Shown in pieces: positions 27,905-36,192 of a stretch of 64,000 bases of DNA. Under the pieces are notes generated by a model, which was given only the letters and a program-made list of their open reading frames with translations, searched no databases and was not told the origin of the DNA. This DNA is from an uncultured Porphyromonadaceae bacterium. Its GTDB lineage: Bacteria; Bacteroidota; Bacteroidia; Bacteroidales; Muribaculaceae. Both the position numbers and the translations under genes were made by a program. Location: positions 248,001 through 312,000 of the forward strand of contig CABUWI010000001.1 in the NCBI GenBank assembly GCA_902495245.1, in the 5' to 3' direction. Each line of letters starts with the position of its first letter. Position 1 is the first letter of the stretch.

Positions 27905-27935
27905 CAAAATTACACATATTTTGCGAAAAATCAAA
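27905..27935 (-). promoter_or_regulatory. Promoter of the VOC gene
   Basis: On the minus strand TTTG (27932-27935), a 19-bp spacer and TAATTTTG (27905-27912). The predicted start of transcription falls at or just before the ATG at 27900, so the mRNA would be leaderless or nearly so. Confidence 0.75.
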
Positions 27936-28164
27936 GGAATACTTCGAGGTCATTGACGCGGAAGATGCAGCAGTCGCGTATCTTCCGGCACTCGCCGGAG
28001 GAAAGTATCTTTATGTTCCTCCAGCCTCCGTAGAACGAGTAACGGAGAGAAATGACGTTACGCAGTTCCAGGATAGAGCCGTCGGATTTCCAAACGGAAA
28101 TATCGACGGGGTCGCCGGAGTTGAGCATGGTGCGGGCAGTAGATATGTGTATCGAGCGAGCCAT
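27931..28164 (-). CDS. Phage hypothetical protein (77 aa)
   Basis: Starts 3 bp after the stop of the upstream 370-residue gene; MARSIHISTARTMLNSGDP. Beta-rich, cysteines near the C-terminus. No family recognised. Its 3' end overlaps the promoter of the VOC gene. Confidence 0.5.
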   Translation of the reverse strand: MARSIHISTARTMLNSGDPVDISVWKSDGSILELRNVISLRYSFYGGWRNIKILSSGECRKIRDCCIFRVNDLEVFL

Positions 28165-28167
28165 TGG

Positions 28168-29280
28168 TTACGAATAGACTATGTTGTAGGGCGATGTGAA
28201 AATGCCGGGCGAGGCAGACAGACGCACTATGGGGCGGTTGTCGGTATGTCGCCATGTGAACTTGACGGTGTTAAGTTTCTCGTCGCCGTCCTGTATCTCG
28301 CAGGTGCAGTCGGTAATGAGAACCGGTGTAAGCACAAGCGGCTCGTCGGGATTTGTCTCGTCCGGCTCGATGCGGAATACATCGTATGACGAAAAGAGTT
28401 GGTCTATCCACCCGGCTTCGTCGGAAGTGAGGCGGGTTGCCTCGACTTCGTATGTCTTGGCGGTGGACTGGTTGTAGAACTGGGACTTGCCGTTTATGAC
28501 GGCGAGGGAGCGGTCGACGTCTGTCTTTGCCGTAGTGAGAACGGGCAAAGTGGCGAAGTCAAAGACGTTGAAGCAGTTGCGGAAGAAGAACGTCTCGCGG
28601 TCGTCGAGCGAATAGTCAACGAAGCATGAGATTGACCGCTGACCGCAACGGACTGTGAACGACAGGAGCGTAATGTCACCGAGCCTTGCGGTGGCGAAAG
28701 AAACTGCGTCGGCTATGACAGAGGATAGTGAGATGTTGATTTGCACCACGTCCGACGATGCGGCAGTCTTGCCGCTGTCGGCGATGATTGTATGTTGGAA
28801 GATAGTGTCGGAACCGGTTTTGCGGAAGGAGTGAGCGACATTGTAAGCTATGCTCTCCCCCTGTTCTGCGTAGAAGAAAAGGGAGAGCGTGGAGCCGGGG
28901 GCGACACGGCGCATGGAGAGCGTGGTAAGGAAGTTTTCGCGGAGAAATGCCGGAATATCCGTGCAGACCGTGAAGCGGTCGCAGTAAAGGATATGAAGCA
29001 CACAGGAGTCTGCCTTGTTGTTCTGTGTGTCGGAGAACACCCGGAGGGTAAAGTCGGCGGTCGATAGACCCGACGTGCGCATCTCGGCCTCGATAAGCGA
29101 GCCGAGATCATAGAGCGTTACATAACCGCCGTAGGGGTAGTAACGCTCCGAGAGGATTACGATGCCGCCGGGGGCGGTAAGCGTAACATCGACAGAATCG
29201 CCGTCGACTGCGACAGTGAGTTCGCCGACAGCCGAAGAAAGGAGTCTGCCCGGAGGCTTGTAAGTGATGCGGTGTGCCAT
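28168..29280 (-). CDS. Phage structural-type protein (370 aa)
   Basis: Start at 29280 (MAHRITYKPPGRLL) chosen from the promoter placement. Beta-rich with many Thr/Ser/Val, no signal peptide, no catalytic motif. Composition resembles a tail or decoration protein. A promoter directly precedes it and the ATG lies 4 bp from the -7 box. Confidence 0.55.
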   Translation of the reverse strand: MAHRITYKPPGRLLSSAVGELTVAVDGDSVDVTLTAPGGIVILSERYYPYGGYVTLYDLGSLIEAEMRTSGLSTADFTLRVFSDTQNNKADSCVLHILYCDRFTVCTDIPAFLRENFLTTLSMRRVAPGSTLSLFFYAEQGESIAYNVAHSFRKTGSDTIFQHTIIADSGKTAASSDVVQINISLSSVIADAVSFATARLGDITLLSFTVRCGQRSISCFVDYSLDDRETFFFRNCFNVFDFATLPVLTTAKTDVDRSLAVINGKSQFYNQSTAKTYEVEATRLTSDEAGWIDQLFSSYDVFRIEPDETNPDEPLVLTPVLITDCTCEIQDGDEKLNTVKFTWRHTDNRPIVRLSASPGIFTSPYNIVYS

Positions 29281-29284
29281 GATG

Positions 29285-29316
29285 CAAAGGTAGCTTTGCC
29301 CCATAGGCACGGAAAA
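29285..29316 (-). promoter_or_regulatory. Minus-strand promoter with near-leaderless start
   Basis: TTTT (29313-29316), a 20-bp spacer and TACCTTTG (29285-29292) on the minus strand; ATG at 29280. Confidence 0.5.
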
Positions 29317-29375
29317 GACAGAGAAAGAGCGGTCAACCCCGGAGGGTCAACCGCTATACTGACGGTTTGGAGAAA

Positions 29376-29630
29376 TCATTTCTCCAAATGATCGGGCACG
29401 AAGTCCGGTGCGTCGGGGTCGATGCCTCGCGCGATGTATTTCGAGCGAAGGGCGTTGTGCGCCTGAATGACTATCTGATTGATAACGCGGAAATGCAGGT
29501 CTTCAATCAGAAGGGCCAACTGTTCTTTGTAGCTCGGAAACTGAGTGCCGAAGGCGTAGTTGATTGTACGTGCTGCGTCGAGAATTACTTGCAGCTCTTG
29601 TTCGGTGAACTTGCCGTATTTGATTTCCAT
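29376..29630 (-). CDS. Phage hypothetical protein (84 aa)
   Basis: A small helical, slightly acidic protein (MEIKYGKFTEQELQVILDAA). Ends with a short basic tail. No family recognised; part of a group of three small leftward genes (29376-30204) of phage base composition. Confidence 0.5.
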   Translation of the reverse strand: MEIKYGKFTEQELQVILDAARTINYAFGTQFPSYKEQLALLIEDLHFRVINQIVIQAHNALRSKYIARGIDPDAPDFVPDHLEK

Positions 29631-29641
29631 TGCTTCGGGAA

Positions 29642-29836
29642 TTAAAGGGTTTGTATTGAGTTATGATTGTCGATAAGGCAGATGCGGAGGGTGTGATTGT
29701 TCGGGGATTTGATGCTTACGAAGTCCTCGCCGTCGCGCCAACAATAGAAAAGTGCAAGGCGTACCGCGTCAATATCGTTGTCGGCAAAGAAATCCCATCT
29801 GCCCTGTTTTGTGGTACAAGTATATTTTCGTTGCAT
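29642..29836 (-). CDS. Phage hypothetical protein (64 aa)
   Basis: Start at 29836 (MQRKYTCTTKQGRWDFFAD). Contains DIDAVRLALFYCWRDGEDF. No family recognised. The upstream ATG at 29863 is less likely because of composition. Confidence 0.45.
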   Translation of the reverse strand: MQRKYTCTTKQGRWDFFADNDIDAVRLALFYCWRDGEDFVSIKSPNNHTLRICLIDNHNSIQTL

Positions 29837-29886
29837 CGTCGTGAGAATTAAAAGGTTTGACAATCGGGAGAGAGAAGCGAGAGGGC

Positions 29887-30204
29887 TTAACCCTCTCGCT
29901 GAGCCTCGAACTGGAGGCGTTCGTAGATGTTTTGGGATATGGTAGCACCGTATCGGGCTTTGAGCAGGTGCATATAGCGTATTGCGCTCTTGGCTGTCTT
30001 GCAGCCGCAGCCGACGTTGTCCTTGGGGGCTACACCCTTGAAGTAGACGTACCAGCGGTTGAACTTGTGCTGAGCCACGATGAGCTTGGGAGTGATGGCC
30101 GGAACGGTCTCGACAGCGGGAGTTGTGGCTTTTTTAGCGGAGCGACGCGGTGCTGCGTTCTGAGCGACTTTCTTTTCTGCGGATTTTTTAGTTTTCTTTG
30201 CCAT
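29887..30204 (-). CDS. Basic phage protein (105 aa)
   Basis: The first 40 residues are Lys/Ala/Thr-rich (MAKKTKKSAEKKVAQNAAPR), like histone-H1 or DNA-binding tails; the rest, with YVYFKGVAPKDNVGCGCKTA, may be a small globular domain. Could be a DNA-binding or virion-internal protein. Starts after a CTTCAAAATCATG context also used by the gene at 31347. Confidence 0.5.
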   Translation of the reverse strand: MAKKTKKSAEKKVAQNAAPRRSAKKATTPAVETVPAITPKLIVAQHKFNRWYVYFKGVAPKDNVGCGCKTAKSAIRYMHLLKARYGATISQNIYERLQFEAQREG

Positions 30205-30352
30205 GATTTTGAAGTGTTTGGGGTTTGAGATGTGAGCCGAGGCCCTTAATTTTTACGAACAATCAGGTGGGAAGCTGTTTGAACCCGAACAAATATTTAT
30301 CTCGTGTTTGCAACGCAGAGAAAACCGAGGAAACGCGGAGCGCACACCTGTA

Positions 30353-30385
30353 TTTAGAGAGCGGTGAGTTGGCGACCTAACTTTG
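30353..30385 (+). promoter_or_regulatory. Rightward promoter in the phage
   Basis: TTTA (30353-30356), a 21-bp spacer and TAACTTTG (30378-30385); it faces away from the leftward genes. Confidence 0.5.
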
Positions 30386-30420
30386 TGAAGGAAAAATAAG
30401 CCACGGTTCATATCCTCCAA

Positions 30421-30771
30421 ATGCGGAAAAGGCAAAAGAAAACAAACCGCAGGGAAGATAGCCGGAACGCTTCGCGTCTGTGCAGCAAAAAGCCTCCGCT
30501 GTCGATGCCCGGCATCACTCCGCACTCGTCGGGGCTGCACGTGAAAAGGTACGTCTGCCGATGGTGTGGCGACGACTGCGCGGTTGCGGTTGAGTCCCAA
30601 AGCGACGCTGTATGCTGTATGTGCTTGTGTCCGGTGCGGAGCTGCCCCCGGAACACGGAGAACGCCGGAGTCGGAGGCAAGCGGAGGCAGTTGCCGTCGC
30701 TGCCGATAGTCAAACCAGCCGAACGGCGGTGCAACAACCCTGACACAAAACGGGGCAGATGGAATCTATAA
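30421..30771 (+). CDS. Possible small Cys-rich protein (116 aa), uncertain
   Basis: An ORF beginning MRKRQKKTNRREDSRN about 30 nt after the predicted transcription start. It contains CxxC pairs (VCRWCGDDC, CCMCLC), which could bind zinc, but the composition is otherwise poor and it lies in structured GC-rich DNA. It may be spurious. Confidence 0.25.
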   Translation: MRKRQKKTNRREDSRNASRLCSKKPPLSMPGITPHSSGLHVKRYVCRWCGDDCAVAVESQSDAVCCMCLCPVRSCPRNTENAGVGGKRRQLPSLPIVKPAERRCNNPDTKRGRWNL

Positions 30772-31140
30772 TGCCGATAGCCGACGCGGTACGCCGATAC
30801 CTTGTTGGCCGGTGCGGCGGCGCGGACTTAGCGGAAAATCCCCGACACCCCTCCGCGGAAGCCGCCGACAAAATCAGCTATGGCAAACCCTCCCGAAAAG
30901 ATGTATTGATGCACGGTTGTTCACCGAAGAAGAAAACCGGCCGGGAAGCGTCTGGCGGTCTGCCCGGATGTCGCGTGAGCGAACCTGCCCGTCGGTACCA
31001 CGGCCAAAGGGACAGGCCGCTATATCGGCTTGGAGGCGGTAGCGGAAAGCCGACAGACAAATGCGTGGAGGCAACGGCGACAGATGAACAAAAGAGAAGG
31101 CTGCCCCGGCGGACAGCCACCCTTTGAGGGGGAGAAGATT

Positions 31141-31347
31141 TTACCAACCTGCGAAGCAGCCCTGAACCATCGTGTAATCGACGTTATCGAATTGAGCTGC
31201 GGCGATTTCCTGGGCTTCCTCTGCGCTGCGGGCTTCCACTTCTTCAGTGTAGCTGTCGCCGTCGAAAGTGATTACTTCTACCGAATAATATTTGAGCTTG
31301 CGGTTGGAGTTGAGAGAGCTGTCGAATATGTTCATTACGTGGGTCAT
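31141..31347 (-). CDS. Phage hypothetical protein (68 aa)
   Basis: Start at 31347 (MTHVMNIFDSSLNSN). Beta-alpha pattern: YYSVEVITFDGDSYTEEVEA followed by a helix EEAQEIAAAQF, typical of small phage accessory proteins in Bacteroidetes elements. No family recognised. Confidence 0.55.
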   Translation of the reverse strand: MTHVMNIFDSSLNSNRKLKYYSVEVITFDGDSYTEEVEARSAEEAQEIAAAQFDNVDYTMVQGCFAGW

Positions 31348-31514
31348 GATTTTGAAGTTTAAGAGGGTTTTTACTGTGCGCCGGGGCGCGTTTGTTTTAC
31401 ATTGCAGAATATGCGGCTGACCCATCAGTGCCGCAGGCACGTTAGCCGACAAGGGTTCACAAGGCAATACTCTTTTTTCGGCATAGACTAAAAAAGGAAG
31501 ATTGTCGCGGTGAA

Positions 31515-31546
31515 CGTGTCTTGCCCTTGACGAGCGGAGATAAAGA
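31515..31546 (+). promoter_or_regulatory. Second copy of the repeated promoter-like element
   Basis: TCTTGCCCTTGAC followed by 18 bp and TAACTTCG, the counterpart of 25157-25196. The gap 31348-32198 has no convincing gene: low-GC spacer, this element, a terminator at 31912 and a hairpin cluster at 31975-32115. Confidence 0.4.
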
Positions 31547-31911
31547 CGCTAACTTCGCGATGTAAATACAATGTGCCTCCGAGCGTGTTATCAGGAAAGT
31601 TCCTCGCGGAACGCCCCGGCAAAATCCCGAACCATGTAACCTGCAAGGCATATTTGGCAGTGAACGCCGACCGCTCCGGTCTAAATACACATCTACACCG
31701 TGTAATCACTTGACGGCATAAGCGGAACATCTTAGCTGTGAAGCCTGTGCATAGGAAGTCCAGAATAAGACAATCGCCTCAATAATTAGTCGATGCAACG
31801 ATACTATTCAGTGTTTCAGTTGGTAAAATCCCCCCTCAAAGGGCATAAAGCACGGTAACTTCCTATATCTGAAATGAAAGTCGCCGTTGCCGGAACAATA
31901 CCGCATAGAAA

Positions 31912-31953
31912 AGCGAGCTTAGATCCAACGGATAGTTGGTGTCTAAGCTCGCT
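31912..31953 (-). terminator. Strong hairpin, likely terminator of the lipoprotein operon
   Basis: AGCGAGCTTAGA (31912-31923) pairs perfectly with TCTAAGCTCGCT (31942-31953); the loop holds an inner CCAAC/GTTGG. On the minus strand it is followed by CTTTTCTAT. Confidence 0.55.
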
Positions 31954-31974
31954 GTATGAGTTGAGTTATGCGAT

Positions 31975-32115
31975 TCTTTCTGCGAAAGCGCTAAAGCGAT
32001 AAGAAGCCGAACGGCGGAGATTATAAGCTCCGTGGCAGTTCTTTGGCTGAACGCCAAAGCGACCCTATGGGTCGATGACACGAAAGCGCGGCGGCGTTGC
32101 CGCAACTCCAAAGCC
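31975..32115. other. Cluster of short hairpins downstream of the lipoprotein genes
   Basis: In 140 bp: GAAAGcgctaaAGCG-type, GGAG/CTCC, CTTTGGC/GCCAAAG, GACCC/GGGTC and GCGGC/GCCGC stems follow one another. Could be a structured 3' UTR, a small RNA or protein-binding DNA. Confidence 0.35.
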
Positions 32116-32198
32116 ACTGCATTACGTTAATACTATACTTAAATATGCTAACCGATTTAATTGTAGAACCATCTCTGCGAGGAGTAACATTTAATTTA

Positions 32199-32642
32199 TT
32201 ATATAGGCATGAATTTACAAACTGTCTTATCTGTATTTGGATAAAGTATAGGGTCTTGCATAGCTCTCTTCACAGTCAATTCAGAGGGCGTAAGTTTATC
32301 AATCAGCCAAAAACATTCCGATTTGTCAATATAGATTACTGAAAAGTTATCAGTGGTGAAAGTCCAGCGGAAATATACTGTTTCACCGTTTATTGTGCCA
32401 TCTTTCCAATTCATCCATTTATAAGAGCCGGTACCGTTGGCATTGAAATGATAGATCCATCCTTCTTCATTGTATTCTGTCGGCTCAAAGTTAGGCATAT
32501 GTTCATAGGTTTGTTTCCATTCAACGCCGGTAATAAGGGAAATAATTTCTTTCTGGTCGGTATCATAATAGCCGGTGCGTTCATCGCACGATGCGAGGAA
32601 CACAAATACCAGTATGGATATGAAAAGCCGAATCTGTTTCAT
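32199..32642 (-). CDS. Putative lipoprotein (147 aa), moron
   Basis: A lipoprotein signal peptide (ISILVFVFLASC) followed by a small beta-rich domain with aromatic residues (GSYKWMNWKDGT, VYFRWTFTTDNFSVIY), like lipocalin-type Bacteroidetes lipoproteins. It overlaps the upstream lipoprotein gene by 4 bp. The AT-rich sequence differs from the phage structural genes, and surface lipoproteins are typical lysogenic-conversion or superinfection-exclusion cargo. Exact function unknown. Confidence 0.7.
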   Translation of the reverse strand: MKQIRLFISILVFVFLASCDERTGYYDTDQKEIISLITGVEWKQTYEHMPNFEPTEYNEEGWIYHFNANGTGSYKWMNWKDGTINGETVYFRWTFTTDNFSVIYIDKSECFWLIDKLTPSELTVKRAMQDPILYPNTDKTVCKFMPI

Positions 32643-33358
32643 TCCGAAATATTAACTGTTACACTACCGTTTCCTATTAGGGATTTTCCTTGTATGTTCA
32701 GATACTCTCCGTTGACCTCCGGTAATGAAAGGGAATAAATATAAGGCAATGAGTTCCTTCCGACTCCTGTTAAAAGGATTGTTCCTTTATTGGTTTCATC
32801 AGAGGTAACGAATGAAATCTGTGCTACATAGAACATTGATGTATTGTCAGAACTTATTGTGAGTCGGTTATTACCATTTGAATAGAATCCTGTCCTATAT
32901 ATTTCTTCGTCAGATACCGATAGCCGGGCCACAGTGCTCCCGTCTATACTGTATAACTGAGATTTTGACAGGCACATTGCTCCTCTCTCATTGTTCCTTG
33001 CCGAGCTTGATGTACGGGTAGTGTAAATGACGCTGGCATTTCCGGCTTTTGTATAAGCCTTTATCAGATTGTTTGCCTGTGCCATCTCACCCTCAAAGCG
33101 GGTTCGGTTTATGGAACTTACTTCTTCCAGATGTTCCCTGGAACGGTTTACGACATAATCTGTTGCCGTAACCTTTTTGTCCGGATTGATGGAGAACAGC
33201 CCTGTCCGGCTATCCACCTCGACAAACTGTGAAAGCACCTCGGCGTCGGATTCATAAGACCTTATCGGGGTCGGTTCGTTGAACACCGTGTTGTCATCGC
33301 TACAAGCCGTCATTGATAGTGCTATGCCAATCAATAATGTAATGATAAATTTGTTCAT
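32639..33358 (-). CDS. Putative lipoprotein (239 aa), moron
   Basis: The start at 33358 is the second ATG (MNKFIITLLIGIALSMTAC), which gives a clean lipoprotein signal with lipobox MTAC. The mature part has SYESDAEVLSQFVEVDSRTG and beta-strand character; no family recognised. It is the first gene of a two-gene operon and has a leader of about 250 nt containing a large hairpin (33425-33552). AT-rich relative to neighbours, so probably cargo. Confidence 0.7.
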   Translation of the reverse strand: MNKFIITLLIGIALSMTACSDDNTVFNEPTPIRSYESDAEVLSQFVEVDSRTGLFSINPDKKVTATDYVVNRSREHLEEVSSINRTRFEGEMAQANNLIKAYTKAGNASVIYTTRTSSSARNNERGAMCLSKSQLYSIDGSTVARLSVSDEEIYRTGFYSNGNNRLTISSDNTSMFYVAQISFVTSDETNKGTILLTGVGRNSLPYIYSLSLPEVNGEYLNIQGKSLIGNGSVTVNISE

Positions 33359-33424
33359 ATCAACAAACATTATTCCACTGGCTCAGTGGAGAGAATAATT
33401 AAAGAAAACGTGAGCCAACTATGC

Positions 33425-33552
33425 TACGTCGTGATTTGAAGGTCGTAGGAAACCATTTGAGCAGATGTAACAATAGCGGCCCACGCAATATGCGTGAGAA
33501 CCACTATGCTATCCTTGCTCGGTTGAAAATTTCCTACGTTCTCAAATCACAA
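33425..33552 (-). promoter_or_regulatory. Rod-like hairpin in the 5' leader of the lipoprotein operon
   Basis: CGTGATTTGAAGGTCGTAGG near 33430-33449 is complementary, with a few bulges, to CCTACGTTCTCAAATCACAAG near 33532-33552. Inside are GAGCA/TGCTC, AGTGG/CCGCT-type and CACGC/GCGTG stems. The upstream minus-strand -7 box TAACTTTG is at 33613-33620. The gap 33359-33666 holds only this. Confidence 0.55.
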
Positions 33553-33666
33553 GATAAGCATAACGCTTCTTATTTTCCAAAATGTCGTGGAGCGGTAAAA
33601 CCTTTCCATCGGCAAAGTTAACGAAAATATTTGAGAACGAGCGTATAGGCGAGAAAAAATTTCAAA

Positions 33667-35292
33667 TTACGATACGCCCGACACGGAGAGGGCGAAAGTG
33701 TCGTGATAGGGGAATTTTTCGCAGCCGATGTAAAGGGTATCGAAGGCGTCGGTGCCGTCGGTGCGGTGTTCGAGCAGGTCTTCCTCGGACTCGGCGAGCT
33801 TTTCGCCGGACTTATCCTTGCGGAAGCCGTTGCGCCCGTTGGAGACACCGGCTGACTGAATGGCAAGGATAAGGTCTTCGTTATTCGAGCGGTTGATGAA
33901 CGGCATGAGCCTTTGCTTTCCTGCGAAGGCGTTGTTGATGAGAAGATACTTCTCGTCGTGGTGCATCGGGTTTCCGAGGTATACGGACTCGATGCGCCAG
34001 CCGTGCCGCTCGAACTCCTTAACCACGTTATAATGGAAGTCCTGGTCGTTGACGGCATAGTTTGAGCCGAGGGCCGTTGTATCGTAATAGTAGACCACGG
34101 TCTTGTTGCGATGGGCGGCGTAATAGCGGCAGAAGTCCTCGACGAGTGCCGGTATCTTGCGGTCGAACTTGACGTAGAAGCTCTTGATGATATTGAGGCG
34201 GCGGTCGCGCGGTTGCCCGGCGACAATCCAGTTAATGTTGGCATTGTAATCCATGCCTATGCAGATGGGCGCATCGGGGTCAACGTCCTTGTCGGCGCGG
34301 GCGTCGAGCGTCGAGAAGTCGTAATCATAGCCGAGGGTATCGAGGTACTGATTATCGTTGGCTTCGTACTTGTGCCCCTCGCGCATCGAGGAATAAAAAC
34401 CGTCCTTTGCAATTCCGATCCTCTGACAAAGGATAGAGGTTTGGAAGGTCAAAGGTGTAAGGTCGCGCTTCATCTGCTTTATGTAATTCTCTCCGAGAAG
34501 CTGCAAGTTCTCGATTGAGGAATACTCGCGGTAGTAGACTGCTACGGAGCGCATCTTATTGAGGTCGCGGTCAAGGCGGCGCAGGTAGCCTTTGAGATAA
34601 GCAGGCACCGCCGCGCCTTTGGCGTTGAGAATGCGTATTCGCTCCTTGATGCGCCATATCTCGTAGACCGTGGCCTCAATGGTATGTATCAGCTCCGGGT
34701 CCATCTTGTCGCGGTAGTGGAGGAACCAACTGCCCTTTTGGGTCTGCGGCATATCGCTCAATATCATAATTGAGTGATTGAAGGAGTGCTTTCCGAAGTG
34801 CGACTTTATGCCGCCGTTGGCCGGAAGCGTTTCGTCTTTAAGTTTGGAGTAGTCGATAAACTTGGCTTCATCGACCAGCAGCCAGGAGAGCGTGAGCGAG
34901 TTCGAGCTGCCGGGGCGGTCCTGGGATATAATCACGGCGACCGACCCGTTGTAGAAAGATATGACGTGTTCATAATCTTTCGGGTCGATGATAGGCTGAC
35001 GGAAGGACTTCGGTGGTTTCCTCCCTACCACATAGTGTATGCCCTCGATGAAGCCCCAGCGTTTCCATGCGGCGAGCAGCCCCGGAATGGTATTTGTCAA
35101 TCCGTGCTTGAAGGTCGGCACGACAATACCGCCTGTCGAGCCGGGCATACGCTGCATATTGCGCAGAACAAACGGAGCAGCGATGCTGTCCGTCTTGCCG
35201 GTGCGTCGCCCTGCGACGATAACGGTGGTGTTCGCTCCGATGAGCTGTGTGAGGCGTTGGGGCTTGTTAAAGTAAACTTTTTTCTCGGCCAT
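33667..35292 (-). CDS. Terminase large subunit
   Basis: A 541-residue packaging motor. The start MAEKKVYFNKPQ at 35292 is preferred over codons further upstream because it overlaps the preceding gene by only 26 bp and begins at protein-like sequence. The Walker A is VAGRRTGKTDS near residue 20-31, Walker B-like LSWLLVDEAKFI follows, and the nuclease half contains CIGMDYNANINWIVA and acidic residues of the RNase-H fold. It cuts and packages phage DNA into the prohead with the small subunit. Confidence 0.88.
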   Translation of the reverse strand: MAEKKVYFNKPQRLTQLIGANTTVIVAGRRTGKTDSIAAPFVLRNMQRMPGSTGGIVVPTFKHGLTNTIPGLLAAWKRWGFIEGIHYVVGRKPPKSFRQPIIDPKDYEHVISFYNGSVAVIISQDRPGSSNSLTLSWLLVDEAKFIDYSKLKDETLPANGGIKSHFGKHSFNHSIMILSDMPQTQKGSWFLHYRDKMDPELIHTIEATVYEIWRIKERIRILNAKGAAVPAYLKGYLRRLDRDLNKMRSVAVYYREYSSIENLQLLGENYIKQMKRDLTPLTFQTSILCQRIGIAKDGFYSSMREGHKYEANDNQYLDTLGYDYDFSTLDARADKDVDPDAPICIGMDYNANINWIVAGQPRDRRLNIIKSFYVKFDRKIPALVEDFCRYYAAHRNKTVVYYYDTTALGSNYAVNDQDFHYNVVKEFERHGWRIESVYLGNPMHHDEKYLLINNAFAGKQRLMPFINRSNNEDLILAIQSAGVSNGRNGFRKDKSGEKLAESEEDLLEHRTDGTDAFDTLYIGCEKFPYHDTFALSVSGVS

Positions 35293-35911
35293 CGTCGGGG
35301 TCGGTTTCTTGTTTATCAGGGAATAAAGTATCAAGTTCAAGGTCGTATTCCTCGAATTCGACATCTTCAATATCAATAGTTTCACGGCGGTATTTCTCAA
35401 TCATGGCCGATATTTTCTCGGCTATGTTGGGGATAGGCTCGATGCCGAGAACACGCGGATCATCGGTAGCCGTGAACGGTTGCACGAGGATTTGGTCGAG
35501 CGGTATTGCCTGTTCGTCTTCGAGGTCAACGCGGTTCAGTTTGCCGTAGGCGGTTGCGGCACGTTCCATAGTCTTGCTGTCCTTGCGCTTCTCCGCCATC
35601 TTGTATGTGGCGATAAGCATTTCGTTGGTGCGCCAACGGTGGAAGTCGCGTGAGGCGGAGCCGAGCATCGGCAGCAGCGACTTCACCACGGCAAGGTCTG
35701 AATACGCCGTTGTGCGATGTATGTTGTGGCGTTGGCAAACCTCGGCGACAAACTCGCGGTCTGTGCCGTCGGGGTTGGCGATGAACCAGTTATACATCTC
35801 ACGGACACGCAAGACTTTCTCGACCATCTGGCCAGGATAACGCTCGCGCAACTCTACTTCTTTGGTAAAGAGTTCGGCGCGGCAAACTTCTATTGCGTTG
35901 GGATATGACAT
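35267..35911 (-). CDS. Terminase small-subunit-like DNA-binding protein
   Basis: 214 residues directly upstream of the large terminase gene. An N-terminal helical region (EVELRERYPGQMVEKVLRVR) and an HTH-like stretch VCQRHNIHRTTAYSDLAVVKS fit DNA recognition, and the C-terminal about 45 residues are strongly acidic (IEDVEFEEYDLELD). Small terminases combine an HTH with an oligomerisation core and a terminase-binding tail. Assignment is by position and HTH. Confidence 0.6.
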   Translation of the reverse strand: MSYPNAIEVCRAELFTKEVELRERYPGQMVEKVLRVREMYNWFIANPDGTDREFVAEVCQRHNIHRTTAYSDLAVVKSLLPMLGSASRDFHRWRTNEMLIATYKMAEKRKDSKTMERAATAYGKLNRVDLEDEQAIPLDQILVQPFTATDDPRVLGIEPIPNIAEKISAMIEKYRRETIDIEDVEFEEYDLELDTLFPDKQETDPDDGREKSLL

Positions 35912-35916
35912 AGCGA

Positions 35917-36192
35917 TTACTCGTCGTCCTCCATGTCAAGCAGATTGCGGTGAGCGTTCTCGATAGCGAGCGGCGATCCGACTTGTGCAAGCATCATTTC
36001 CTGTGAATGTAGCTTGACCTTTGAGGCGGCTTTTCCACGGCGGTACGCCTTGGAAACGTCCGTGGAGCGGTCGGCGATGTCTTCGCGAAGCACATCAGCC
36101 GGAATGTCGAGTATTACGGCGATGTCGGAAATTTTGAGGTAGATTGAGGCGAACTTCTCAATCTGCTGCAAGTCGTTCTCTGAATAAATCAT
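35917..36192 (-). CDS. Phage hypothetical protein (91 aa)
   Basis: HTH-like segment LKISDIAVILDIPADVLRED followed by a basic helix (AYRRGKAASKVKLHSQ). It could be a second small packaging or regulatory protein. It overlaps the gene before it by 35 bp. Confidence 0.5.
   Translation of the reverse strand: MIYSENDLQQIEKFASIYLKISDIAVILDIPADVLREDIADRSTDVSKAYRRGKAASKVKLHSQEMMLAQVGSPLAIENAHRNLLDMEDDE

Larger units (their letters stand above)
30205..31140. other. 935-bp region without confirmed gene; rightward promoter and structured sequence
   Basis: No leftward ORF is convincing. On the plus strand a promoter at 30353-30385 leads into a possible ORF 30421-30771 (separate entry). The rest is GC-rich with hairpins, for example CGGCGGCGCGGA/TCCGCGGAAGCCGCCG around 30812-30870 and TCGGCTT/AAGCCGA near 31026-31054. 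The right end near 31088-31136 has GGCTG/CAGCC and CCCTTT/AGGGGG hairpins just before the gene at 31347. Confidence 0.45.
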
